Assembly: GCA_003454975.1 (NCBI GenBank)
Contig: DMST01000365.1
Location: 1 to 8,446 of the forward strand
DNA: 8,446 nucleotides
Source of the DNA: Cytophagales bacterium
GTDB lineage: Bacteria; Bacteroidota; Bacteroidia; Cytophagales; Cyclobacteriaceae
Direction: 5' to 3'
Below, one piece after another: positions 1-6,281 of the stretch. Position 1 is the first letter of the stretch; the number at the start of each line of letters is the position of its first letter. The notes beneath the pieces are model-generated. The model was given only the letters and a program-made list of their open reading frames with translations, was not told where the DNA came from and did no database searches. The position numbers and the translations under genes are program-made.

Positions 1-672
1 GTAGAAACTACTGTGTGGGATGTACTGTCCAACGACCCCGACACCTACAAACTACTAGGGTCCAACGTACAAGAATACGATCGGACGGTGATGTTGGTAG
101 ACCTGGATGGCAAGGGACAGATTGATGCTAATGAAGGGTATCCTCAGTTCTATCCCAAAACCCTGTGGCAACTAGAACTCACCGAACCTATCGTACAAGC
201 CGACCTGCATAGTGACTTTACTACCTCTCAGTCCTTCTTTTGGGATAATACCTTGGATTTTACGGAGCGAGCTCACTTCAGGATGGACATCGCGGGTAAC
301 CTCTTAGAACAAAGGAAAGCAAACCATGAATCCCTTACTTACATCTGGGGTTGGAACAACACCCGCCTGGTAGCCACGGTGGCCAATCAGAACTATACCT
401 CGGTGTTTTTTGAGCTCGCCGATGTGGACTTCAATCCATCGGAGATTCCTGGCAACCTGCCCTCCGATAAAGTAACGGCCTTGCGCGCCATGGCCGGGGC
501 CAAAGTTACGGTGTACGAATACGACGATCACGGTGAGCTAAGTGTGGTCTACGACATCAACAATGCCCCCACTTACTACACCTATGACCCTCTCAACCGG
601 TTAGTTCAGATCAAAGACCGGGACGGTAACGTAGTCAACCAGTTTGAATACAACTACGCCCGACCAGAATAA
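1..672 (+). CDS. C-terminal end of a large RHS/YD-repeat surface protein (5' end outside window)
   Basis: The frame is open from base 1 and stops with TAA at 670-672, giving 223 visible residues; the GTG at 13 is not needed as a start because the frame continues leftward. The last ~30 residues carry a YD repeat of the form YYTYDPLNRLVQIKDRDGNV, and residues ~108-116 read YIWGWNNTR. Both fit the C-terminal part of large Bacteroidota YD-repeat exoproteins. There is no RHS-core ending (no DPxG motif) and no variable toxin tail, so the protein ends inside the repeat fold. Residues 34-45 (DLDGKGQIDANE) resemble a lone EF-hand-like calcium loop. The next gene starts 34 bases downstream on the same strand, so the two are probably co-transcribed and may work as a pair. 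Family assignment rests on motif memory; exact function is unknown. Confidence 0.8.
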   Translation, partial: VETTVWDVLSNDPDTYKLLGSNVQEYDRTVMLVDLDGKGQIDANEGYPQFYPKTLWQLELTEPIVQADLHSDFTTSQSFFWDNTLDFTERAHFRMDIAGNLLEQRKANHESLTYIWGWNNTRLVATVANQNYTSVFFELADVDFNPSEIPGNLPSDKVTALRAMAGAKVTVYEYDDHGELSVVYDINNAPTYYTYDPLNRLVQIKDRDGNVVNQFEYNYARPE

Positions 673-706
673 TTCCAGTCTCAACCTTTGACAATTCTCT
701 TAACAG

Positions 707-3700
707 ATGAAAAATATTTTCTGGAGCCTATGCTCCATCCTACTCCTGTTGGGGGCTACCCAAGCCTATGGGTTTCAGTCTCCCCCACCCGAGCCCACCA
801 TCGTGCTAGACGACGGCACAGCTCCACAGTGCGCAAGTTCTGATCTTACTTTCAAAATAGACGGTACTACGTGTGACGCCATTGCCTTCGGGCAGATAGA
901 ATATCGCTGGTATGCCTCCCTAGCGGATGTGGGCACTACTAATCCTCAGCAGGGCTTTTGCCATACCAAAACCTTAACGCCGGGTTTCGTAACGGTATAT
1001 GCCACGGCTTACAACACCTTTACCGACGAAGAAAGCACGCCCGCCTCGTATACCCTCAATACCCTACCTGCCCCTGTAGTGACGGAGGTTTCTACTGGGA
1101 TCTATTGTGTGGGTAATCCCATAGTATTTGCGGCAGACCTGGCCACAGGCTGTGGTAGCAACTACAGCATCAATTGGTACTACAACGGTACTTTCCATTC
1201 TACCGGGTACACGGCCACTATTTACCCCACTCAGGCAGGCACCTTCGCCGTAGAAGCACGCCGGGTGGCGAACGGAGTAGAAGGCACGGGCACCTCCCAA
1301 ACGGTCACGGTCAACCCAAAACCGCAAGCCCCCATCGTGGCAGATGCTGCCGCCGCCGGTCGCTACCAATGGGTTACCCTCTCCATCCAGAATACCTGGG
1401 GTTCGTTCACCTGGTACGATGCCCAAGGGAATCCGGTAGTGCAGGACGGACAGAACTACATTCTGGGATTCAACGGATGGTCGCTTCAGGTATATGTGAA
1501 AGACGCTACCCAGTCCTTCACCGTAGCCCGCGACGGCACCTATTGCGAAAGTAACCGCACCAGCGTACAGGCCCTCCTGAGTTGCGAGGCGGCCCTAACC
1601 GAACAAGATTATAACGCCTCACGCGATCAGAACTATGTGAAGACCTATACCGCTCGTGTACCGTTATCCGGCTGCCTCACTACACAAAATAACGCCAGCA
1701 ACGTAACCGAAGACATTGCCTACATGGACGGCTTTGGCCGGGCCCTGGAGATGGTACAGCGACAAGCCTCGCCTACCCAAAAAGATGTGGTAGCCTTTTC
1801 GGCCTATGAGGCTTTTGGCCGCCAGGTGCAGGAGCACTTGCCCTACCCGGAAGTTTCAGGTTCGGGGCTGTTTCGGGAGTTAAGTAGTGCCGAAACCAGC
1901 CAACAAAGTTACTACAACGGAGGAGACTACGTAGCGGGTGACGGAGACCACGCCTACAACTTCAGCGAGCTGGAAAACTCATCACGGATGCGCTCACGGG
2001 GTGGTTACGGACCAGGTGAAAACTGGGACCCCAACAATTCTAATGCCAATGCGATCTCTGATCTATTGCTTACCAATGCAGCTGATGAAGTACGCTGGCT
2101 TACCCTATCCGGGGCAACTGTGATAGACGGTGACCTGTACGGCGACCCGAACAATGTACGCGAATACTACCCGGCAGGTACCCTGATCAAAGTAATAGTT
2201 GAAGATGAAAATTCAGAAGCCGAAGTGGTAGGAAATGATACCTACAACAACCGGGGAAAGATCACCCAATACACCGACAACAGGGGGCGGGTAATCCTAC
2301 GGGTAGTCAAGCTCAGCGAAAATGTAACCAGTGCCGAACTTACCGAGGCCAAGACCTACTACATCTGGGACGACCTGAACCAACTGCGGTACGTGGTACA
2401 ACCCAAGGGGGTAGAAGAAATCGAAAATGGGAACAATGCCATAGATTGGACGGACCTGAACGATGCTGGATTTCAACAGAAATGGATGTTTAGCTACACC
2501 TATGATGCTCGGGGCCGCATGGCTACCAAGCACATGCCCGGCGGTGGTGAGGTGTATATGGTGTACGACGAGCAGGACCGCCTCATCCTGACCCAGGACG
2601 CGAACCAGCGACCCAATAACGAATGGCAGTACACCAAATACGATAATGAGAACCGGCCAGTAGTTACAGGCCTATGGACAGCGAGCCAGAGCTACACCCA
2701 AGCGGCCATGCAAACCTTGGTGAACAACCAAATTGTTACCGGCCTCAACAATGTGAATGTCTTGGTAGGAGTAAGCGCCAGTGATACTGACAGTGCTTTC
2801 CCCCCTTCCGATGGTAGTCTGGGTACCGTGGAACCCTTAACCTACACCTACTATGACCACTATGATTTTCTGGACCAGGCAGGCTGGGAAACCGACCTGG
2901 CCGCTGGGGTATTGGATAAACGGAACAACCACCATACAGCTATTTTGGGCCAAACCACGGGCAGCAAAGTGAAAATTTTAGGCGGTACTACGTGGCTCAA
3001 TAGCGTGATGTACTACGACGACCGCTATCGGGCAACCGAAGTAATCACCGAAAACGATCTGGGCGGCTACGACCAAGTAGAGACCTCCTACGTCAATGCC
3101 GTCTTGGCCAATATAGATCAGGTCGTTACTACTCACAGCTCCAACCAGTTGGTTGCTGACCTGGTCACTACTGAAACCTTTACCTATGACCATCGAAACC
3201 GGGTAACTCAGGTGACCCACCAGATTGGCACCAACCCTGCGGTAGTAGTAGAGGCCACTGACTACGACGAACTGAGTCAAGCCACCCAGCGGTACTTGCA
3301 CAGTGAAGATGGCGGTACTACTTGGCTAGTAGATCACCAGATGGACTATGACATTCGCGGACAGGTGACCGAGCACCGTATGAACCGGGTAGTAGACGGA
3401 GCTAATCTGCTAAAAATCGGCTTTGAACGGACGGAAACAGACGACTACAACGGCAATATTGGTGGCTTAGTCATCGACCAAATAACCTCCAACGGTGCGC
3501 AGGAGAACGTACACTACGCCTACCGTTACGATGCGGCGAGCCGATTGCTAGCTGCTGATGAAGGGGCTGACGGAGTATGGAGTGCCCGGGACGTACCCAC
3601 CATCCGGTACGATGCCAACGGCAATCTGACCCGCCTTATCCGCAGAAGTGGTAGTAATGGTAACATGGACAACCTGAACTATATGTACGTGGGCAACCAG

Positions 3701-5077
3701 CTTAAACGACTGGGTGACGAAGGCAACGATAACACCGGCTTTACCGAGTTACCCGCCGCCAACGGAACTACCGCTGGAGAGTATAGCTACGATGCCATGG
3801 GCAACCTCACTAACGACCGCAACAAGGGCATTGCCAGTGTGGAATACAACCACCTACTACTCCCCGAACGTATAGTAATGGACAACGGGGATGAAGTCGT
3901 ATATACCTACGATGCTGCTGGTATCAGACTCCGCAAAACGGTAACCGAAGGCATGAATACCCAAGTAACTAACTACGCAGCTGGCAAGCATTATGTAAGC
4001 GGCACCTTGGAATTCTTCCAGACGGCTCAAGGTCGTGTGGTAGCCAACGGCACGCAATACACCTACGAGTATAACCTAACGGACCACCTGGGCAACGTGC
4101 GGGTAGTACTGGCCGAGGACGGCACTGTGACCCAAAGCAATCAGTACTATCCCTACGGTATGTTGTGGGATGACCCAGCCGGTGGCACGCCTACCAACAA
4201 GTACTTGTACAACGGAAAGGAACTTACTACCGAACTAGGGCTTAACTGGTCTGACTTTGGTGCTCGTTTCTACGATCCCGCTATCGGCCGATGGCACGTA
4301 ATTGATCCCCTAGCGGATGCTATGCGCCGCCATAGTCCATACAATTATGCTTTTGACAATCCGGTACGGTTCATTGATCCAGATGGTATGATGCCCGTGG
4401 ATCAAGAGAACGGGGAAACGGGTCCCGGAGATAAAACGGCAAAAACAATTACTCATCAGGTTGAAGTTAATTTTCTTGATGATGATGGATTCTTCTACAA
4501 AGATGATGAGGCTGCTTCTGGAATAATAGAATTTGACGCAGCAGACCCTGCGAATACTATAAATTTCGACCAATCATCCGCCGTTGGTGTAGAAATTAAG
4601 CTTTTAGAAGCAACAGGCATGAATGAGGCAGGGGAATTTACTGTTAAAGTTGGTGTTTTTACGGCTGAAGAAGGAGGATCAACAGTTGATAATCAAGAAT
4701 CTAACAGCGGGCAAAATTTCGGAGGTGGAGCAAATGCTAAGGTTCCAGGAACACCGATTGGAGTAGAAGTCAATGCGGGAGCTAATAATAGTGAATCCAA
4801 TGGTAGCACTGTATCCAGATCATTTAATAGTGCCAATGGTGCAATGTCAACGCACACATTAAGATTTAAATTTGTTGATGATGAGCTAGTTGCTAAATCT
4901 GGACTAAGTGGATATTCAGTTGAAGGCTCTATTGAAACACCTGCATTAAACTCGTCTGAAGTGATAAAGCGAGCAGTAAGCGCTGGAGAAGATGGAACAA
5001 GCTGGTGGGGACGAAAATGGGGAACCGAAGGAACTCCGGAAATGTACATGGAGTACAGAATTCACCCACAAAATTAA
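707..5077 (+). CDS. Secreted DUF6443-type RHS repeat protein with variable C-terminal effector domain
   Basis: This 1456-residue protein starts with a Sec signal peptide (residues 1 to ~22, hydrophobic core CSILLLLGATQA). Residues ~24-290 contain Ig-like beta segments with cysteine pairs such as C134/C149. A DUF6443-like region follows at ~295-430 (DGFGRALEMVQRQASPTQKD, then AYEAFGRQVQEHLPYPE). YD repeats fill ~510-1115, for example YDEQDRLILTQDANQRPNNE at 620. The RHS-associated core lies at ~1118-1228 (NLTDHLGNVRVV, YYPYG, YLYNGKEL, GARFYDPAIGRWHVIDPLA, NPVRFIDPDGM). In RHS proteins this core closes a beta-cocoon around a C-terminal payload. Here the payload is residues 1229-1456, encoded at markedly lower GC. 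The start is chosen because the signal peptide begins at this ATG. No type IX sorting domain is visible at the C terminus, so the route across the outer membrane is unclear. It lies between its putative partner and a candidate immunity gene. Architecture is secure; a toxin role is inferred. Confidence 0.92.
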   Translation: MKNIFWSLCSILLLLGATQAYGFQSPPPEPTIVLDDGTAPQCASSDLTFKIDGTTCDAIAFGQIEYRWYASLADVGTTNPQQGFCHTKTLTPGFVTVYATAYNTFTDEESTPASYTLNTLPAPVVTEVSTGIYCVGNPIVFAADLATGCGSNYSINWYYNGTFHSTGYTATIYPTQAGTFAVEARRVANGVEGTGTSQTVTVNPKPQAPIVADAAAAGRYQWVTLSIQNTWGSFTWYDAQGNPVVQDGQNYILGFNGWSLQVYVKDATQSFTVARDGTYCESNRTSVQALLSCEAALTEQDYNASRDQNYVKTYTARVPLSGCLTTQNNASNVTEDIAYMDGFGRALEMVQRQASPTQKDVVAFSAYEAFGRQVQEHLPYPEVSGSGLFRELSSAETSQQSYYNGGDYVAGDGDHAYNFSELENSSRMRSRGGYGPGENWDPNNSNANAISDLLLTNAADEVRWLTLSGATVIDGDLYGDPNNVREYYPAGTLIKVIVEDENSEAEVVGNDTYNNRGKITQYTDNRGRVILRVVKLSENVTSAELTEAKTYYIWDDLNQLRYVVQPKGVEEIENGNNAIDWTDLNDAGFQQKWMFSYTYDARGRMATKHMPGGGEVYMVYDEQDRLILTQDANQRPNNEWQYTKYDNENRPVVTGLWTASQSYTQAAMQTLVNNQIVTGLNNVNVLVGVSASDTDSAFPPSDGSLGTVEPLTYTYYDHYDFLDQAGWETDLAAGVLDKRNNHHTAILGQTTGSKVKILGGTTWLNSVMYYDDRYRATEVITENDLGGYDQVETSYVNAVLANIDQVVTTHSSNQLVADLVTTETFTYDHRNRVTQVTHQIGTNPAVVVEATDYDELSQATQRYLHSEDGGTTWLVDHQMDYDIRGQVTEHRMNRVVDGANLLKIGFERTETDDYNGNIGGLVIDQITSNGAQENVHYAYRYDAASRLLAADEGADGVWSARDVPTIRYDANGNLTRLIRRSGSNGNMDNLNYMYVGNQLKRLGDEGNDNTGFTELPAANGTTAGEYSYDAMGNLTNDRNKGIASVEYNHLLLPERIVMDNGDEVVYTYDAAGIRLRKTVTEGMNTQVTNYAAGKHYVSGTLEFFQTAQGRVVANGTQYTYEYNLTDHLGNVRVVLAEDGTVTQSNQYYPYGMLWDDPAGGTPTNKYLYNGKELTTELGLNWSDFGARFYDPAIGRWHVIDPLADAMRRHSPYNYAFDNPVRFIDPDGMMPVDQENGETGPGDKTAKTITHQVEVNFLDDDGFFYKDDEAASGIIEFDAADPANTINFDQSSAVGVEIKLLEATGMNEAGEFTVKVGVFTAEEGGSTVDNQESNSGQNFGGGANAKVPGTPIGVEVNAGANNSESNGSTVSRSFNSANGAMSTHTLRFKFVDDELVAKSGLSGYSVEGSIETPALNSSEVIKRAVSAGEDGTSWWGRKWGTEGTPEMYMEYRIHPQN
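4058..4390 (+). other. RHS-associated core domain coding segment
   Basis: Residues 1118-1228 of the large RHS protein carry the signatures of the RHS-associated core: DHLGNVRVV, a YYPYG motif, YNGKEL, ARFYDPAIGRWHVIDPLA and the end NPVRFIDPDGM. In studied RHS toxins the payload is released by self-cleavage just after a DPxGL-like motif, using nearby aspartates. Here the motif reads DPDGM followed by a second Met, the usual Bacteroidota variant. Cleavage between M1228 and M1229 is therefore plausible but not demonstrated. The DNA here is host-like in GC, and the composition changes about 45 bases further on. Confidence 0.9.
4391..5074 (+). other. Variable C-terminal effector domain of the RHS protein (unrecognised family)
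   Basis: Residues 1229-1456 follow the RHS core. A short linker in host composition (to about K1243) leads into AT-rich DNA. I recognise no known nuclease, deaminase, ADP-ribosyltransferase or peptidase motif; only three histidines are present (1250, 1383, 1453) and no HNH- or HExxH-like cluster. The predicted make-up is mostly beta: strands around 1250-1256, 1292-1300, 1310-1319, then a Ser/Asn/Gly-rich stretch with alternating small residues either side of a PGTP turn (NFGGGANAKV and IGVEVNAGAN), then STVSRSF and HTLRFKF. This pattern is reminiscent of the membrane-inserting hairpin of beta-pore-forming proteins, which is only a weak analogy. The tail is aromatic (SWWGRKWG) and ends RIHPQN. 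Its position implies a payload; its activity is unknown. Confidence 0.7.
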
Positions 5078-5086
5078 ACTTGATAT

Positions 5087-5124
5087 AGGGATGAATATGG
5101 AGTGATAATTCCATATTCATCCCT
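5087..5124 (+). terminator. Strong hairpin between the RHS effector gene and the downstream gene
   Basis: A perfect 15-bp stem (5087-5101 pairing with 5110-5124, GGGATGAATATGGA against its complement) encloses an 8-base loop, starting 10 bases after the RHS stop codon. The following bases, TATAATTAA, are AT-rich but not a clean T-run, so termination may be partial. If it works, the downstream gene would receive reduced read-through or need its own promoter. I found no convincing Bacteroidota TAnnTTTG promoter element between the hairpin and 5153. Confidence 0.7.
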
Positions 5125-5152
5125 TATAATTAACAAGAAAATGTAAGCTAAT

Positions 5153-5857
5153 ATGAAAGGATCTAAAGCAATTTTCATCCTATTTATCTCATGTATTAGC
5201 CTGGGATTTGGTTTGTATTTAATGTTAGCTAGATCCACAGAAGAACCGCTTAAGTATAGTGAATTCTTTTCCTCTGAGTTAAAAGGCCTAGAAGCATTAG
5301 GATTATTACTTAATGAACAAAACAACTGTATGCCAACATCATTTAATTCAGGCCCATATTCTCATGAATTTTACTTCGAAATCTTTGATAATGACGGTCC
5401 TTTTTCTCAGGATGATATACTTTCACAAATCCACTTTTTAATTGGAAAAAATAAGACTAAAACTTTCCAATGGTCTTTGGAGAATCACGAAAAGGTAACT
5501 GGTGTAGAAAACTGCATCCTTATTTCTGAGAATGACAGCTCATTATTAATCAGAATAGCTTTTAATGAGTTGGAAAGATTCAATAAACTTACCGAAACTC
5601 ATTCCACCATTACCCATTCTGTAAGTAATAACGAATTAGTAAAAAATAATGGCAGGAATAAATCAATTAATTTTGATTTCCTTTTTACTACTAATGGTGA
5701 GGCTTTAATAGTTAAGCATGGTGGTCAAAATCAAAACAAAGCAGAATTTCATGTTCCTAATGTATTTCCTCCTGAATTTGGAAAGATAGCGCTTGATTTC
5801 AATGAGGGGGCTTTAGAATTAAGAATGCGGTATTGGATTCGTCCAAGACTAAAATAG
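5153..5857 (+). CDS. Membrane-anchored hypothetical protein, candidate immunity partner of the RHS effector
   Basis: The 234-residue product belongs to no family I recognise. A hydrophobic segment at residues ~6-26 after MKGSK forms an uncleaved signal anchor, leaving ~205 residues probably in the periplasm; C14 lies inside this segment but is followed by 12 more mainly hydrophobic residues, so a lipoprotein is unlikely. The rest is hydrophilic and mixed alpha/beta, with C59 and C121 as a possible disulfide and a basic C terminus (RMRYWIRPRLK). The start is fixed by an in-frame TAA at 5144-5146. The upstream bases are A-rich with no clear Shine-Dalgarno site. The gene lies 75 bases after the effector gene, shares its low GC, and is the first gene downstream, as expected for an immunity gene. 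A membrane-anchored immunity protein would suit an envelope-acting toxin. The gene is secure; the role is inferred from position. Confidence 0.85.
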   Translation: MKGSKAIFILFISCISLGFGLYLMLARSTEEPLKYSEFFSSELKGLEALGLLLNEQNNCMPTSFNSGPYSHEFYFEIFDNDGPFSQDDILSQIHFLIGKNKTKTFQWSLENHEKVTGVENCILISENDSSLLIRIAFNELERFNKLTETHSTITHSVSNNELVKNNGRNKSINFDFLFTTNGEALIVKHGGQNQNKAEFHVPNVFPPEFGKIALDFNEGALELRMRYWIRPRLK

Positions 5858-5861
5858 AAAA

Positions 5862-5881
5862 AAAGAATCCATAGGTTCTTT
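5862..5881. terminator. Weak hairpin after the candidate immunity gene
   Basis: AAAGAATCC and GGTTCTTT pair as an 8-bp stem with one bulged T and a 3-base ATA loop, starting 4 bases after the stop codon. It is preceded by a run of seven A residues and followed by TCTC rather than a T-run. On the plus strand it is a poor intrinsic terminator; on the minus strand the A-run becomes a T-run, so it could instead terminate leftward transcription from the 6282-7037 operon. Confidence 0.4.
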
Positions 5882-6120
5882 CTCAAAGCTCTTGCATTGT
5901 CAATTAAATACCACTGAATGAATTGATTGGGTGAAGAAATTTCACATATAATGAAGAAATAATCATCCAAACTTAAAGCAGTAAGTTAATTTTTGATCAT
6001 CATGATTTCCATGACGGAATTAAGCAAAGTCATCAGCTTATTAGAATACAAAATAAACACAAAGGCTACCCCTCCCGATTCCCTGGCTAAACGGCGCTCC
6101 TCCAATACTAGTTCCACTCC
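5882..6120. other. AT-rich trailer and composition junction, no convincing intact gene
   Basis: This stretch contains the end of the AT-rich island and its right edge at about 6060. It holds a 9-base direct repeat (5932-5940 and 5952-5960) and the palindrome ATCATGAT near 5998-6005. On the minus strand the frame of the small gene starting at 6264 would continue here, after a TGA at 6121-6123, to a TAA at 5986-5988. I see no tRNA, IS end or CRISPR-like repeat. Confidence 0.55.
5932..5960. repeat. Short direct repeat TGAAGAAAT x2
   Basis: TGAAGAAAT occurs at 5932-5940 and again at 5952-5960, separated by 11 bases. The first copy also overlaps a small inverted repeat GTGAA-GAAAT-TTCAC (5931-5945). 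A centre-to-centre spacing of 20 bases could suit a regulator binding two helical turns apart, but AT-rich DNA makes such matches easily by chance. Confidence 0.35.
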
Positions 6121-6264
6121 TCATGGAAGCACCGAAAGCCTATCAACCGCGCGCCTGGCCTGGGTCCAGGCTTTGACTTCTGGGTTCGGTTGGATTAGCC
6201 CCTGCTCTTGCATGGCCAGCCGAGCTTGATAGATCTGTACATAATGCCGAACGGACTGCGTCAT
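6121..6264 (-). CDS. Small hypothetical protein or gene remnant downstream of the S51 peptidase
   Basis: An ATG at 6264-6262 opens a 47-codon frame ending in TGA at 6123-6121. It starts 17 bases after the peptidase stop on the same strand, so it could be the second gene of that operon. The product is hydrophilic and helix-prone (MTQSVRHYVQIYQARLAMQE, later WTQARRAVDRLSVLP), and base composition matches the host genes rather than the AT-rich island. AAGGAA directly abuts the ATG, which is too close for a good ribosome site. Past the TGA the same frame reads GVELVLEERRLARESGGVAF and continues to a TAA at 5986-5988. The gene may therefore once have been longer, with the TGA and the AT-rich junction at ~6060 marking decay. 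I recognise no family. It may also be a chance frame. Confidence 0.38.
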   Translation of the reverse strand: MTQSVRHYVQIYQARLAMQEQGLIQPNPEVKAWTQARRAVDRLSVLP

Positions 6265-6281
6265 TTCCTTGGGTGTGCCCT

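Larger units (their letters stand above)
4436..6060. other. AT-rich island: putative acquired effector/immunity cassette
   Basis: Hand-counted GC per 60-base line is 62% at 2521-2580 and 55% at 4381-4440. It then drops to 28% at 4441-4500, 45% at 4741-4800, 28% at 5521-5580, 23% at 5941-6000 and 32% at 6001-6060, before rising to 57% at 6061-6120 and 60% at 6121-6180. The edges fall just after the RHS core and in the middle of a leftward host-composition frame. The island holds the effector domain, an intergenic hairpin, the candidate immunity gene and an AT-rich trailer. I saw no terminal inverted repeats, transposase or att-like repeats at the edges. Replacement by homologous exchange in the conserved core is one explanation for the left edge. 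Confidence 0.75.

Noticed and set aside
1174..1554. A 126-codon plus-strand frame inside the large RHS gene
   Set aside because: It overlaps the Ig-like region in another frame, is Arg/His/Pro-rich, and has no independent start context.
2981..3330. Similar segments GGTTWL at 2981 and 3312 considered as a mobile repeat
   Set aside because: They are short similar stretches inside a repeat-containing protein, not a DNA-level repeat element.
5044..5077. Type IX secretion C-terminal sorting domain on the RHS protein
   Set aside because: The end (MYMEYRIHPQN) lacks the usual final beta-strand motifs and Lys-rich end of T9SS cargo; the variable effector tip occupies the C terminus.
5165..5200. Lipobox reading of the candidate immunity protein (Cys14)
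   Set aside because: Residues FIS before the Cys are a poor lipobox and the hydrophobic stretch continues 12 residues past it, so a transmembrane anchor fits better.
6121..6123. In-frame TGA read as selenocysteine or by recoding
   Set aside because: No selenocysteine insertion hairpin or conserved redox motif is evident; decay or a true stop is simpler.
5993..6229. A 78-codon plus-strand frame starting MIIMISMTELSKV
   Set aside because: It crosses the GC junction at ~6060, and its second part is the antisense of the small minus-strand frame with low-complexity Ser/Thr composition. Only the first ~20 codons look at all coding.
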